Assembly (NCBI GenBank): GCA_024867545.1
Contig: JANFNE010000017.1
Coordinates: forward strand, 707,001-771,000
Source: Phytopythium helicoides
Taxonomy: Eukaryota > Oomycota > Peronosporomycetes > Pythiales > Pythiaceae
DNA length: 64,000 bases
Reading direction: 5' to 3'
Below, piece by piece: positions 52,401 to 64,000 of this stretch. Within the stretch, counting starts at the first letter, position 1, and each line of letters begins with the position of its first letter. Both the position numbers and the translations under genes were made by a program. The notes under the pieces were generated by a model, which had not been told where the DNA came from, did not search any database, and saw only the letters and a list, made by a program, of their open reading frames with translations.

Positions 52401-55400
52401 GGTCGAAGGAACGTCATAACCTAAAACATGGCCCTCAAAGAAGTGAGCTCCATCCAGCATCATATTCAGAACATATTGCGCTGCTTTTAGGTTCCGCAGC
52501 AGTCGGCGAGCTTCCACGGATACGTTTGGACCAGAGTGGTTTTTGGCGTGAGACATAGAATTGTTCAAACCTCGATGTAGAGGGGGAAATATGCTGTGGC
52601 TTTTTGAACAAGTGCTGACGCAGCCAAGAGATGGATCTAACTGATATTGCTCATCCAAGTACTTGAGCTTCCGGTTGGGTATGTCTTTTTCTACCACCTC
52701 AGGAAGTGGCATAGTGCTATCTGTGGGTGCCTCGAAGTTTGCCTCTTCCAGGCTCTCTCTCTCCTCATTTGCTTGGTGAGTTGCTATCTCATCATCATCG
52801 AGGAGCGAGCAGCATTCTCCTTGTTGAATAAGCTCAGTTAGTGACCGCAATAACTGACAAGCCGATTTAGCTTTTTCAAAGTCTGATTTTGAAGTCAAAT
52901 CCATCCACACCTCGGTAGTCTCTGCAAGTCGACGAAGGTTGTCGACATCATCCTTCAATTTGTTGTATATGGCTATTGTTTCATCGGTAACAAGCAATTG
53001 AATACTATCTAGCCCTTGAGCAGCTCGTCATGCTGATTGTACTCTCTCAGTAGTAGTTCGAGTGCCTTCGCAACAAGTGGCGGGTACTCGTACATCAGCA
53101 TCTGCAAGAAAATAGTTGTGACTCGTCGGCCAGCCAATCGTGAGAACGAGAACTTGCAGTCGAGAGATGGTGTTTCAAACAAATAGCGAGCCAAAGGAGA
53201 CATCTTCTCGTTAGCACTGATCCCAGGTAGCTTTACAGGGCTTTTCGGTGGTGGGAATGGTCGATGGCGTCTCTTGAATGGCGAATTGTTAGGCAATGGA
53301 GGTAGATTTTTCTCTTGCGATAAAGCACCTTTAAATGGTGAATAAACTCCACCAGCACCACTGTTTAGCCCAGGTTGTTGCGCTTGAAAAGACCCTAACA
53401 GCATTGACATGAGAAAATCGATCCGAATGGCGTCGATGTGATGCAGTATACCACAGATCTCGTCCTTGATCTCCATAACTACGTGGTTATCTTCATTCAT
53501 CTGGTGCCTCTCTGATCGAAGTCTTCCATCGAATATAGTTGTTGGACTATGTAGTGGACTGCAATAATTTTCAACTTGTTTACTACCAGCAGTTTTTGCC
53601 TTATCATTCATTGTGTCTGTATCTCTGGGTCCCTTGCTGTGGCGAAGATGCTTCTTAATAGAATGTTTACTTCGCTGAGTGCTGGTCGCGAATCCTCGAG
53701 AGCTATACTGTTGAGATGGCCCATCGGTTCCGACTTGAGATGCAGGCAAAGAGCTAGTTCCCTCAAGAATTATGGAATTCCGCATCCGAGGTGCAGGAGA
53801 CGGTGGAGGATGATTGAAAATATTATTGAATTTGATGTCTTGCGCAAGTGCCTGTGACGGAGTGTCCTTTCCATCAAAAGTATACGCTGACACTACCAAT
53901 GAGACATTATTCGTCTCGAGTAGCTCACTTTGATGCAAACTCAGATCGGCGTCGAGAATTTGCGGAGCACTTCCGCGCACCACGTCTGTGCGCTCGTCTA
54001 GAAGGTCAAAAAGTGCGCTAACAAGTCCGGATAAGTCTTCTTCGCTCACAAACATTCCAAACTCGACCATCTTGCTCGTGAGACGAAGTACAGCAAGAGT
54101 CAGCTCATTTTCAGGCGTTGCGTCGATGGCGATCACTCCTCGGAGTCGATGAAAATAATATAGACAATACTTTCTCACAGACAAAAAGAAGGTAGCATCA
54201 GCATCAGAGTATCCGGTTTGTAGTAGCGATGACAACGCCTCGGCTACACTGACACCTGCCTCTGTCCAAATACGCGTGTAGTTCGGACATGTCATCGCTT
54301 TCTGCGGCTCACAATCGACATATGCTACCCGCAGCAAATCCATGAGAATTGCGCGTAACGATCGCGACAGCGATGAGTCCATGACAGCACATAGGAGGCT
54401 ATCCCGCGGAAAGAGAATTTGAATACACTCGATGCTGACGTAGTTGCGATCTAGGCAAAGAGCAACATATAGACGGAACAGGCCATAACAATACCGGCCG
54501 AGACCATGGAACTTGCCTCGGAGATGATACTCCTCGTAAAATTTTGCCAAAGAAATCCATTTGCCAGGGTCGTGTGTTTTGCTCACTGTCGTTGTATGCT
54601 TGTTAAATATTCCATCAATGTTGACTGCTAGGGCTTGTTGGTCTCCAGCTGAAGGAACATACATATCAAATCCTGATAGAGTTGGTCGAATAGGGATAAT
54701 CACGTGGTCACGATATTCGTTCACCGGGTTGAAAAGCAGGTCGCAAATTGCTTCTTGCGTTTTAGGCACACCCCGTCCTTGTGAGGTACACATTGCAACA
54801 AGAAATTGCATGTACCGAATAGACTTCCCGCGAGTTTTGATTAGCTCAAAGAAGCTACGTACAATGCTGGCGTATGCTGTAATCGATTCGACGAGATTAC
54901 GGTTTTCTCGAAGCAAAAAAGACAGCGAAAGCGAAGTTTGGAAGCCATTACCGAGTAGTTCCATCAACGTTGGTAGGGCAAAGCGAATTATTCGGAGCTC
55001 ATTCTCCCTGTTACCCCGAAAAATGTGAACAAGGAGCAGATTTGCAGCCGACACAATCTCCGCCAACACTTGCATGATCGCTATGTTGATCTCGCTTTTA
55101 GAGATTGACTGGTGTTGTGCCCACAGAATACTTGCGCCGTGAAACCTCCTGCACAAGCGGCGTTCGAGGATGCAAGCTCTTTATTTTAGCCAAAAGTCGT
55201 CCACCATCTTCAGGGAGAAACGGAGAATTGTACCCTTGCTGTGCACGATCCTGACTCTCTTGAGGATCATCATCTATAAAATCCTGATGATCTTTGGTGA
55301 ATTGTGGATTGTGTGTCGCAACATCTGCGAGCTCGAAAGGACCACCATACTTTCGAAACGGTGCTTTCATTAAATCGACCAGGAGCTCAATGTAGTGATG

Positions 55401-57636
55401 GGTTCGAAAGAGATTCTGGCGTTGTCGGAGCTGCTCTCCTGTTGAATTTTCATCCTCAGCGCAGAAAAATATCAAATCGTTGACTGCCGAAAGAGTATCT
55501 CGGAACCGAGATAAGGTTTCTGAATCTTCGAATACAGGATCAAGAGACTGTTCGGCGTCACTTGGTCTGTTTGCATACTTGGATTCATCAAACTCGCTCA
55601 GAAAGTTCGCCAATCGTTGCTTGTAGGACACAAGCAGCAATGTATCACTCGTTTCGGCTGGAGATACTGCAATAACTTTGAAAGCGTCTTCATCACGAGC
55701 ACCAGGAAGGCTAACTAGAGTGAAGAAGGATCCCTCGCTACTTTTTATGCTATTTGTGAGCGGCTGAGATGAGAGATGAATGTCAGCCATCGTAGAAGCA
55801 TGTGTCTCTACCGAGTGGATGAAGCTCTTGCTTTGCTGGTGCTGTAGGAGTACGACGTCTCCGTCCATAACTTCATCACTGAGCGCAATTCATACAAAAC
55901 GTTAGTACTTTCTCTAAATAAAACAAGCCTTGCTGCAATGGTCCTTACTCTTCGTCAGCAAGCGCAGTTGCGATAAACCGGAACCCTTGTGGATTCGATT
56001 GAGCGAATGTGTGTCCACAAGACTCGCTTGAAAATTTGGCGGCTATTGGAGACCGTTTCATCATTGCTGGAGACAATGGAATTGAGGAGATTGCTAAGTA
56101 TTTTCCAGTAACAACGTGCCGAAAAGCAATTGCATCACTCCATTTTATGATTCCACCCTCAAAAACTGTGGCTCGCTCAATTTCCCACAACGAGTCAACA
56201 GACAAATCTCCAGCAAGACCACCTTTAATATCGCGATCGCCGTAGTATTGTAGTGAAACTTGATCTGGTGGAGATGAAAGCAACCCAGTGGTACCATACC
56301 GAAGCCATGAATTTGATTCCAAATGAAAGAATCGAACGCAGCTCCCTGCTTTAAGCTGTCGCTCGGACCTTGTGGCTGGGGTTTTGTACGAACGCAGTAA
56401 TCCCAATCGCTCGGGGCGAGCGATATCGTAGCGAACGATTCGCCACTGCGACGAATGCGTAGCAGATCCGACAACGGCAGCCAAAGTACTCTCTGACGAG
56501 CCTCGGTTTGAAACGTATAGACTGAATGGTTGTAGATCGTTCGCACTAGTAAGCAAAATCTGTAGCAAAGTTGGACGGTTAGTTAGGTTTCGGTTGCGCT
56601 CAGCATTTTAGACATACCTGGTCAGTTAGTTGTATTGGAGCGCCTTTTGCGCGTAGCTTGAATCGAGGGAGGACCACCAAGTGAGAGCGTGGGGATCCAT
56701 CATCAAGAGATACCTGCCATCCACCAGGTCGTAGCGATTTAACAAGGCAGTAACGTTTAACCAATCTAGAACTTGGTTTCACCTACTTGAACATGCTCTG
56801 AGCCTCGTAGAGGGATCGAGGAGGAATCGAATGACAAGTACTTGCCACTTTTGACATGCCGAAGTTGAATGGTCTGCAGACAAACAAGATTAGTCGAAGA
56901 ACTTTGGTGCTCGAGTACAGCCTTCACTTACATGGCCATACATAACGTGGTCCCCCATCAGTTTCTTATACATCACAGCATTCAAGCGTAGCTCTGCGTC
57001 ACTCTTGAACTGCAAATCACTTGCTACCTTCTCATGAACGCCCTTAGGAGGTGAGCTCTCTGAACCCGATTCTCCGCATCTGAGGTCATTCAGTGCCATG
57101 GTGGCCTCGTATGCCATCTTTGGGACCACTTCAAATAGGCAGTCGCGAAAAGCGCACGGAAGCAGTCGAAAGCCACCAGTCGTGAATATTTTCCGCTCTT
57201 CCAATCCACCGAGTCCAAGTTTGGGTGGAGGCTGAGAGGAACATGTAGAACCGCAGTAGTTGAGTCGCTCGAGACGAACACTACGTGAAGCAAATCCCTC
57301 GCTTGCAACGATACCTCCTCGATCATCGCAAACGATGCTGACTATCATGCCGTACTCTAGAAAAGGAAGTCCGAACACCCGCGGGTCAGAGGCTCCGTCC
57401 GCCGCGGCAAATTGTGCAACTGGGTGCGTTCGATGCGAATTTGCCGGCAACTTTCGCGTCGCATAGTGTCCTAATGGTGATGCCATGGCCGACACTGGTG
57501 ATGCTTCTGCTGCACTCACATCTATTCGCAGTCCGTCACGAAACTTGGCCAGCTTGGGACCTTTAGTGGATGATCCACGGTCGGCTTTGGCTCGGGGCGC
57601 AGCATTTGAGCCCTCATGAGCTGAAGTCGCGCTCAT
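46432..57636 (-). CDS. ITPR: Inositol 1,4,5-trisphosphate receptor-type calcium channel (multi-exon, several frame breaks)
   Basis: One gene of about 11 kb. Clear 5' exons are 57636-56932, 56873-56787, 56713-56618, 56559-55949 and then from 55878. In order: the IP3R N-terminal domain (LEYGMIVSIV, FRDCLFEVVP), MIR repeats (IQLRHVKSGKYLSF), RIH helices, and a long helical region with LDSIQLLVTDETIAIYNKLK and RRLAETTEVWMD. Transmembrane helices and the pore region follow, with the post-pore helix LLNIVFGVIIDTFASLRT, the zinc-binding CFICSIDAYTFD and HNMWHYL, and an extra coiled-coil tail (EKLEKLETTVETLLATQNEM). Family role: ER Ca2+ release. Frame changes occur near 55140, 53010, 51645, 51400, 51220, 47640, 47590, 47140 and 47075, most explained by one base; two clusters stand out. 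Long intact stretches (over 1200 and 700 codons) argue for a real gene. Confidence 0.88.
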
Positions 57637-58180
57637 GCGAACGAATTCACAGAGAAGACCCGATGAAGATCGGATTCTCCAAGAGACTGCCGACCATTTA
57701 TGGATGCGTTTTCCGTCGTTTTGAAACGCCGATTTTGCGATCGTTGGTTAGTGATAGCGTTCTCATTTGCTCTGGAATGAGTGGCTGCCGGGAATCCCCT
57801 ACGTATCTCTGCTTGATATCGCTAGCTCATGAGGAATGAAGTAAATGAAATGAAAGATGCAAACGTGGATGATCATGTTTGAATTATGATTCGAGCGCGG
57901 GCTGGTGTGGCTCCGGTCGGGTGCGTGTGTTGAGTTGTTCCTTGTCTTCCTCCGCGGCTTTGGCGACGAATTCCCTCGAATTAACCAGAGGATTCGTCGG
58001 CAAACGCGGTGCCCATGTGTCGCAAAGACTCAAAGGCAGGCGACGAGCGAAGACACAGCTCGACTCTCCATACACCGGGGTATAGGCGACCAACCGGCAA
58101 GAGAGTCGAGGCAGCGTCTCGGCGCGTCGCACAGTATGAAGATTCCGGAACCGCACCGTCCCGCGCCTTCAGCAGCCCGC
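57637..58180. other. Intergenic, 0.54 kb
   Basis: Upstream region of the IP3-receptor-type gene and downstream region of METE, which are transcribed in the same direction. No gene or clear regulatory motif recognised. Confidence 0.4.
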
Positions 58181-60494
58181 TTACAGGCTGGCACGGACCT
58201 CGAGCGTGGCGTCCACCATGTTGCGGAGCGCCGCGATGGTCTCGGGCCACTTGCGCGTCTTCAGACCGCAGTCGGGGTTCACCACGATCTGGCTAGGCGG
58301 CAGCAGGTTGAGGAACGAGCGCAGCTTGGCCACGATCTCCTCCTTGGGCGGCACCACCGGTGAGTGGATGTCATACGTGCCTGGTCCAAGGTCGCGCTGG
58401 TAGCTGATGGCCTTGAACTCGCGGATGGTCTCATCGTCCGAGCGAGCGTTCTCGATCGAGTTGACATCGGCGTCGATGGCGTCAATGGCATGCATGCAGT
58501 CACCAAACTCGCAGTAGCACATGTGAGTGTGCACCGAGGTCTCGACCTTGGCAACAGCCGTCGACAGACGGAAGGCGTCCACAGCCCAGTTCAGGTACTC
58601 GTCCTTCTTGGCGGGCTTGAGAGGCATGCCCTCACGAAGAGCAGGCTCGTCCACCTGGATGACCGAGCACTTCGCGGCCTCGAGGTCGCTGACCTCATCA
58701 CGCAGGCACAGAGCGAGCTGGAAGGCCTGGTCGCGGCGCGAGATGTCCTTACGCGGGAACGACCAGTTCAGGATCGTCACGGGGCCAGTGAGCATGCCCT
58801 TGACCGGCTTGGTCGTGAACGACTGGGCGACGACGAACTCGCGGACCGTCATGGCCGCGGGGCGCACCAGGTCAGCGAAGATGATCGGCGGGCGCACGCA
58901 GCGCGAGCCGTAGCTCTGCACCCAGCCGTTCTGCGTGAAGGCAAAGCCATCGAGCTTCTCGGCGAAGTACTCGACCATGTCGGTACGCTCGGGCTCACCG
59001 TGGACCAGGATGTCCAGGCCAAGGGCCTCCTGCACGCCGATGTTGTAGGCGATCTGCTCGTCAATGCGAGCCTGGTAGTGCTCCAGCGTGATGTCGCCGT
59101 TCTTGAGCTTGCGGCGGAGGGCACGGATCTGAGGAGTCTGCGGGAACGAACCGATCGTGGTGGTCGGCAGCACGGGGAGGTTCTTGAGCTGCGTCGGGCG
59201 ACGCTCAGCGAACGGCGCGGGACGAGTGAGGTCCTTCTCCGTGACGGCGGCAAGGCGCGACTGCACCTCCTGCTTGGCAGGGTTCTTCTCGTAGTAAACA
59301 GCCCACGCCTTCTTGGCGGCGTCGATCTCAGCCTGAGCGGCCTGCTCGCCCTTGAGAGCGACGTTCTTGATAAGCTCGAGCTCAGCAAGCTTCTCGTAGG
59401 CAAAGCTGAGCACGCCGAAGAGGCCCTCGGTCTCCTTCTCAAGAGCCTCGCGCTCGCACTCCGTCGTGTACGGCACGTGCTGCAGCGACGAGCTCGTCTG
59501 GATGGTCAGCGACACGTTCTCCGACTTGGAGAGCACGGCCTTGATGGCCGTCACCTGCTCGAGCACCTGCGTGGGGTTGAACTTCCACACGCTACGGCCG
59601 TCAATCAGACCTGCACCAAGGCGCTTGCCAGCCGGGAAGCCGAACTTCTCGAGCACAGACAGGTTGTCACCGCGCGTGAAGTCGAGCGAGATGGCAGCCA
59701 CGTTCGACTGGGCAAACCACTGGTACACGTCATGGTCGATCTCCTCGAAGTACGTGGCGAGGTTGAGGGCGATGGCCTCGTGCTGGATAGCACCAGCCTG
59801 GTTCTTGGTGCCGTACACCTGGCCGAGGAACGGCACGAGGGTGGCAGCCTTGGCGCCGACGAGCGAAGGCTCGTGCACCTGCACCTCGGTCACACCGAGG
59901 GCGGCGAGCTCCTTGAGCAGCTGCGAGTAGAGCGGCAGCACCTTGGCGAGCAGAGCGTCGAACGACGTGCTGGAGGCGTCAATCTTGGCCAGGCTCAGGT
60001 AGGTGAGCGGGCCGAGCACGACCGGGACGGTCTTGTTGGGGCCAACGGTCTTGAGCGCGCGCGAGACGCTGTCGAGGTAGCGGGCGAAGTTGGCCGAGGG
60101 CTCCGAGGCGCCGCTCAGCTCGGGCACCTCGTAGTGGTAGTTGGAGTCAAACCACTTGGTCATGTCGAGCGCCGGGATGCCGTCGACACCGCGGGCCATG
60201 GCGAAGTACTGGGGCAGGCCGGCGGCCACCTTGGCGAAGCGCGCAGGCGCGAGTCCGAGGTAGAAGGTCCAGTCGAGCACATGGTCGTACAGTGAGAACA
60301 TGCCAACGGCCACGCGGTCGACGCCCGAGGCGAGCTGCTTGTTCCAGTTGGCCTCCTCGACAGGCGTGCGCGACGGCGAAGAGCTCGGCCTCGGTCAGCT
60401 TGTTGCGCCAGAACTTCTCGAGCGCGAACTTGAGCTCACGGTTGGGCCCCATGCGGGGGAAGCCCAGCGTGGCGCTGTCCACGGGGAGGGCCAT
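58181..60494 (-). CDS. METE: Cobalamin-independent methionine synthase, one frame break
   Basis: Begins MALPVDSATLGFPRMGPNRE, the MetE N-terminus (GFPR.G..RELK). The C-terminal catalytic barrel has HMCYCEFGDCM, giving the zinc-binding His and Cys, and NPDCGLKTRKW, giving the last Cys ligand. TTIGSFPQTPQIRALRRKLK marks the start of the second domain. The enzyme transfers a methyl group from 5-methyl-tetrahydrofolate polyglutamate to homocysteine in the cytosol. It needs the polyglutamates FPGS makes and supplies SAM used by SAMDC. A one-base frame break lies near 60370, between AELFAVA and TPVEEANWNKQLASGVDR; one surplus base explains it. Total about 770 residues, the family norm. The long plus-strand open frame across this gene is antisense shadow. 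Confidence 0.93.
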
Positions 60495-60534
60495 CGTGGC
60501 GGGGCTTGATGGGAGGGAGGGGTAGTGCAAGTGC

Positions 60535-60553
60535 GAAGCAAATGCGAGAATGC
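60535..60553 (-). promoter_or_regulatory. Oomycete Inr+FPR core promoter of METE
   Basis: On the minus strand GCATTCTCGCATTTGCTTC matches the initiator ((T/G)CATTYY) followed by the FPR CATTTGC. It lies about 45-55 bp upstream of the METE ATG, the typical oomycete leader length. Confidence 0.7.
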
Positions 60554-61086
60554 GTCCGCTGCAGGCTGAAGTTGGCCCCGAGACCCTGAAGCCGACGGCT
60601 CGCCGAGGTATACTAGAGCCAAGGCGCCGAGGCGATTGACTGGCGGGGGGATGGCTTCGTCACCTCTGCTCGCGTGCAGTGGCTCGCAGGGGCGGAGCAT
60701 TGGGAGGGATGACCCGCCCCCCTCAAACAGCGAAAGCCTCATGTCGCCCCTCCCCAGGGCGTTTGCGTGTTCACTAGCGGTGTGGCCCACGCCCCTTGAA
60801 GCGCGCTGATTCGCTGCTCATCTCTCCGCATCCGCCCAATCAGATCGTGCCATTTCTCACACACCGGTACAGCCACTTGAGGGACACGTCACTAACACGG
60901 AATTTATCTTCATGCTGCACATTCGACTTTCACAGCATCACATTCGCGTATAACCGGCCGAGCTTGGGCAGGGTCAACAGTATCGTTGCCTCGCCTCCCT
61001 CTCTGCCTATCGAGCATCTATGTCCGTCTACTGGCACTCGGCTACAGCCGAGTACACACCAGTGAAACTCCGTTATCAAAGTCGTC
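60554..61086. other. Intergenic between METE and TBCCD1
   Basis: About 530 bp: distal promoter of METE and the 3' flank of TBCCD1, which has the same orientation. No further gene recognised. Confidence 0.4.
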
Positions 61087-63308
61087 CTATGCACGGTCCT
61101 TCGAGGCCAAGTCGTTCGCGCGCTCCAACTGCACCAGGTCCAGAATCTGCCGCACGTTGCCAGTCGATGACAACCAGTCCTTGAACCGCAGCTGAATGAC
61201 CATTTCCATCGTCCGCTTGGTCTGCAAGTCGAACTCGTCACTGCGCACGAGCTGCCGCAGCGACTCGACCGTCTCTAGTTGAGCCTTTACCGACGCCGAA
61301 AACTCGGCAGGAATGGCAAACGGCCGCTCCACAGGTCCGCCAGCAGTGCCGGGCTTGACAGGTATGCAGATCTCCCGATACGCTGCTGGGTCCTGAAGTG
61401 AGATCGGGGCCTTGTCATTCTCCTCCATCGACTCTGCTGTTGAAAGGCATCGTCAGCTAATACCGAGTGCTCAAGGACTTTGACCACTACGTACCCTTTT
61501 CGACATCCAGGTCCAGAAAGGCATTCCACGATCCGACAGACTCAGGCTTAAATTGGTAGGAACACTTGACTAGAATTTGGCGGAGACCGGGACATTTGGT
61601 GTTGTATGGGCCGAGAGTGACACCCACGTTCTCGCCACTCATGATCGACCGCACAGGTGTAAACAGGTTCACACGTGACTCTAGGCAGTTGCTGTGGTAT
61701 CAACATGGCATTGAGCGGACGCATTAGATCGTGAAAGAAGAAGAGCTACAACAAGGCAAAACAGGAGAGAAGTACCTGACGCGAGCTAGCGACGCGATGG
61801 TTGTGAGCTGAACGTTCTCGCAGCGGTCCAGCGACAGAATGCCTGTAGACGGACCCGTAACAATTTTGCAATTCTTGCATGCCGTGATCATTACGTGACG
61901 CACGGCGCCAAGCACGTAGATATATGAGTCGTAGCACGAGAAATATAATGAGGTCCGTTCGCCCCGTGCCCTCGTCTTCAAACTCGTCTGCACGCTTGAT
62001 CACAGTAGTTTTTGACAATTGCGAGAAAACGGTAGGGCGCGTGCGCTTGTCACTTCCCACGGTTTCAGTCTCCCCGTCCAATGAAAAGTTGTCTGTAGTC
62101 ACCATGAAAAGAGGTTTAGATAGTCCAAGCAAGAAAAATCGGACAAGCAGGGGCAATACCATTCAGCGCGAGCACCGGGACGGACGACAGGACTGGAGTT
62201 GAAGGGAGTGCGGCGCCAGTCAGCGAAAACCCGACCGGCGGGTACAGCTTCTCGTTCAGCGTCAAGTGTGTCTTGCAAAAACGCGCGATGATCGCGCCAT
62301 TCTCAACACGTGGGGCGTACTCGGACATCTCCCCTTCCGCCCCAGTCTGTTTCCATCCGAGATACGATCCGCTGAGCTTCACACCTTCGTCCACCATGTT
62401 ACTGCTGTCGCCATAGCAGAGAAGGAAGCCTAAGAGATCCATGTGGTCCGCGCTGATAACTGTCTGCGAGTCGCTGTTGAGTTCCACCGATGGGTACAAT
62501 AATGTGAACAGATCTTCCAGCTTCTCGCGCACAAACTCGAGGTAATACGCGTCAGAGGTCGACCTGTCCTGCATTCCGACAGTGTGTGGCGACGATGGCG
62601 GTGGAGGGCTAGCTGCACCCAGATGAGGAGACATGCGCGCCATCATGGAAGGCGAAGCTGCGCCCAACCGCGGAGACTTTGATCCAGGAGCCTCAGAGGC
62701 GGCAGTAGCGAGGCTCTCCGCGTGCTCGCGGTACCAAACGGCGTTGAATGACTCAAGCGAGTACTTGGAGCGCCACGAGTGCGGCTTGACCGTCTGTACG
62801 AACAGAAAAATGACCACCTTGAACACCGGAACCTGCTCGCGCTCAAAGCACTGTTCCTCGTCAAACACCACGTCCGACGATGCCGCATAGGAGCTCTTGA
62901 CCGCGATGAGTCGGTGAAACTGCAGCAGCAGCAGCCAGAACGCGCGATAGTCCCGCTCGCGCCACTGGAAGATATCCTGCACGGTCTCCTTCCAGAACGA
63001 GAAGCTGCAGAGCACACGGGGTCAGCACCAAAACCGCAAGAAGCGAAGAACAGCTCAGCAGCGCCGCCTTGCCTGATCGAGTTGAGGTTGTCGCTCTCGA
63101 CGAAGCCGCTGGGCGAGCCTGCGGAACTCTCGGCGTCCTCCATCTCTGCGTCTCCATCTGCGGCCGCGCCCTTGGCCGCCGCGAAGCGCGCGTGCAGCGC
63201 GTCGAGCGACTTCTGCACGTTGGCGACCGTCAGCGTGGCCGCGTACTTGGACGGCAGCGGCAGCAGCCCGAGCTCAAACAGCTCGAGGCGCAGCCAGATG
63301 CGCGGCAT
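61087..63308 (-). CDS. TBCCD1: TBCC domain-containing protein 1, one frame break
   Basis: Five exons on the minus strand: 63308-63073, 63004-62160, 62092-61777, 61691-61495 and 61436-61087. The first intron uses a GC donor (CAG|GCAAGG); the others are GT-AG. The N-terminus MPRIWLRLELFELGLLPLPS and SFSFWKETVQDIFQWRERDY match TBCCD1. A linker with two PHLGAASP-like repeats follows. The C-CAP/cofactor-C beta-helix includes SYIYVLGAVRHVMITACKNC, then LFTPVRSIMSGENVGVTLGP. The end includes FKDWLSSTGNVRQILDLV. TBCCD1 works at centrosomes and spindle poles; in Chlamydomonas it positions centrioles and flagella. One surplus G in the GGGG run near 61967 breaks the frame between EDEGTG and ERTSLYFSCY. 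Length is close to the human protein. Confidence 0.88.
63005..63072 (-). other. GC-AG intron in TBCCD1
   Basis: A 68-nt intron with donor CAG|GCAAGG and acceptor TGCTCTGCAG. The donor is otherwise consensus. No GT near this point gives the right frame, and the exon 2 frame beginning SFSFWKETV is well supported. Confidence 0.6.
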
Positions 63309-63888
63309 GGCGCTGGCTGCCGGTTCGCTTGCGGACGGGAGGACCTGGGGGGAACGAGCGGCTGTGCCCACACGCAGGAGCAGAGCGTCAGTCCTGCCTC
63401 GAAATAGCTGCAGACACGCAGCCGCCAGCCGGCCTCTCTCGGCCTCCAGAGCGCGCCAGGAGCCCGCGGAAGCGGCAGCGCGCTCCCCTCGGAGCGCCGG
63501 AGCGAGCCAGAAGCCTCTCGCGCGCCTCACCTGCGCCTGGCGTCGCGTGGGGCGCCGCGATCGATCGCCGTCACCACCGGCTCGCCGCTTCTCGGGCGTG
63601 CAGCACAATTCGATGGAACGCCGCAGCGCCTGAGGTGGCGCGTTTTTCGCGAGTTTCGAGGTTTCCCATTGGTAGAAAGTGGTCTTACTTGTCTACTTTC
63701 ATCCAATCACTAGCGTTAAAAGAGATAAGACTTGTTCTTTTCGGAACTCGACTCGGGTTCACTATAGTCAACCGGACAAAAAAAACAAACAAACAATAGC
63801 TGATATAAAAAGCGTCATATTTGTACTGACAAAATCATGGCGAGGCACATGCAGAGCAGGCTCGGGCGTGGAGGCGCCGGCGATGGCG
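63309..63888. other. Intergenic, 0.58 kb, upstream of TBCCD1
   Basis: GC-rich 5' flank of TBCCD1 passing into an A/T-rich stretch (63660-63840), probably the 3' UTR of the next gene. No gene or clear promoter motif seen. Confidence 0.4.
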
Positions 63889-64000
63889 CTACACGTAGCG
63901 CTGCAGGCGTGGCCCGTGGTAGGGCTCCGAGTGCACCTCGAAGACCGGGTCGAAGACCTCGAGCGTGACGAGCTCGCCGACCTCTAGCGGCGCGTGCTGC
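63889..64000 (-). CDS. C-terminal 37 codons of an unidentified gene (runs off the window)
   Basis: On the minus strand one frame enters from the window edge and reads QHAPLEVGELVTLEVFDPVF, then EVHSEPYHGPRLQRYV, and stops with TAG at 891-889 of the 63,000s (63891-63889). The codon use and the balanced, non-repetitive composition look coding. It ends 581 bp before the TBCCD1 start in the same orientation. Too little is present to name a family. Confidence 0.5.
   Translation of the reverse strand, partial: QHAPLEVGELVTLEVFDPVFEVHSEPYHGPRLQRYV

Noticed and set aside
57884..58363. Small ORFs between the IP3 receptor and METE
   Set aside because: They overlap one another on both strands and partly run antisense to METE; none shows a motif.
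58364..60295. 643-codon plus-strand frame
   Set aside because: Antisense shadow of METE: the minus strand carries unmistakable methionine synthase motifs over the same bases.

Overview
The window looks like nuclear DNA of a flagellated oomycete, probably Pythium/Globisporangium- or Phytophthora-like. Reasons: introns of about 58-77 nt with GT(A/G)..AG ends; start-site motifs matching the oomycete Inr+FPR core promoter upstream of several genes; an elicitin-like protein, a family known from oomycetes; very short intergenic distances; GC-rich codon use. BBS7 and TBCCD1 imply a lineage with cilia or flagella (zoospores).

Layout. 0-1.5 kb: the 5' end of a 2-oxoglutarate/Fe(II) oxygenase gene, then a 0.7-kb non-autonomous transposon-like element with a 9-bp target duplication, decamer repeats and a tRNA-like block. 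1.6-6.4 kb: LACTB2-like nuclease, OS-9/ERLEC1-like ER lectin, and a MATE transporter gene broken by two in-frame stops. 6.4-8.5 kb: no recognisable gene. 8.5-18 kb: S-adenosylmethionine decarboxylase with a clear core promoter, a large multi-exon EF-hand protein, a coiled-coil protein, a PA28 proteasome activator and an elicitin-like GPI-type protein. 19.4-33 kb: a 7-bp satellite, then five tandem copies (about 2.7 kb each) of an unrecognised gene whose N-terminus is invariant and whose Ser/Thr-rich remainder varies. 33-34.4 kb: low-complexity DNA. 34.4-46.1 kb: FPGS, KDM8/JMJD5, a papain-like protease, BBS7, a SAP-like nuclear protein, and a GDT1/TMEM165 transporter with an added EF-hand. 46.4-57.6 kb: one giant inositol-trisphosphate-receptor-type calcium channel gene. 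58-64 kb: cobalamin-independent methionine synthase, TBCCD1, and the last 37 codons of an unidentified gene.

Functional threads. SAM metabolism: METE makes methionine and SAMDC feeds decarboxylated SAM to polyamines. FPGS polyglutamylates the folates METE uses. Calcium: the IP3-receptor-type channel, the EF-hand GDT1 transporter and the EF-hand protein. ER/proteostasis: OS-9-like lectin and PA28. Cilium/centrosome: BBS7 and TBCCD1. These genes are neighbours, not an operon.

Quality caution. PA28, GDT1, METE, TBCCD1 and the IP3 receptor each carry single-base frame breaks, most explained by one surplus base and several in G runs. Base-calling error is the simplest explanation. The MATE gene differs: its breaks are two substitutions that turn Gln codons into stops.
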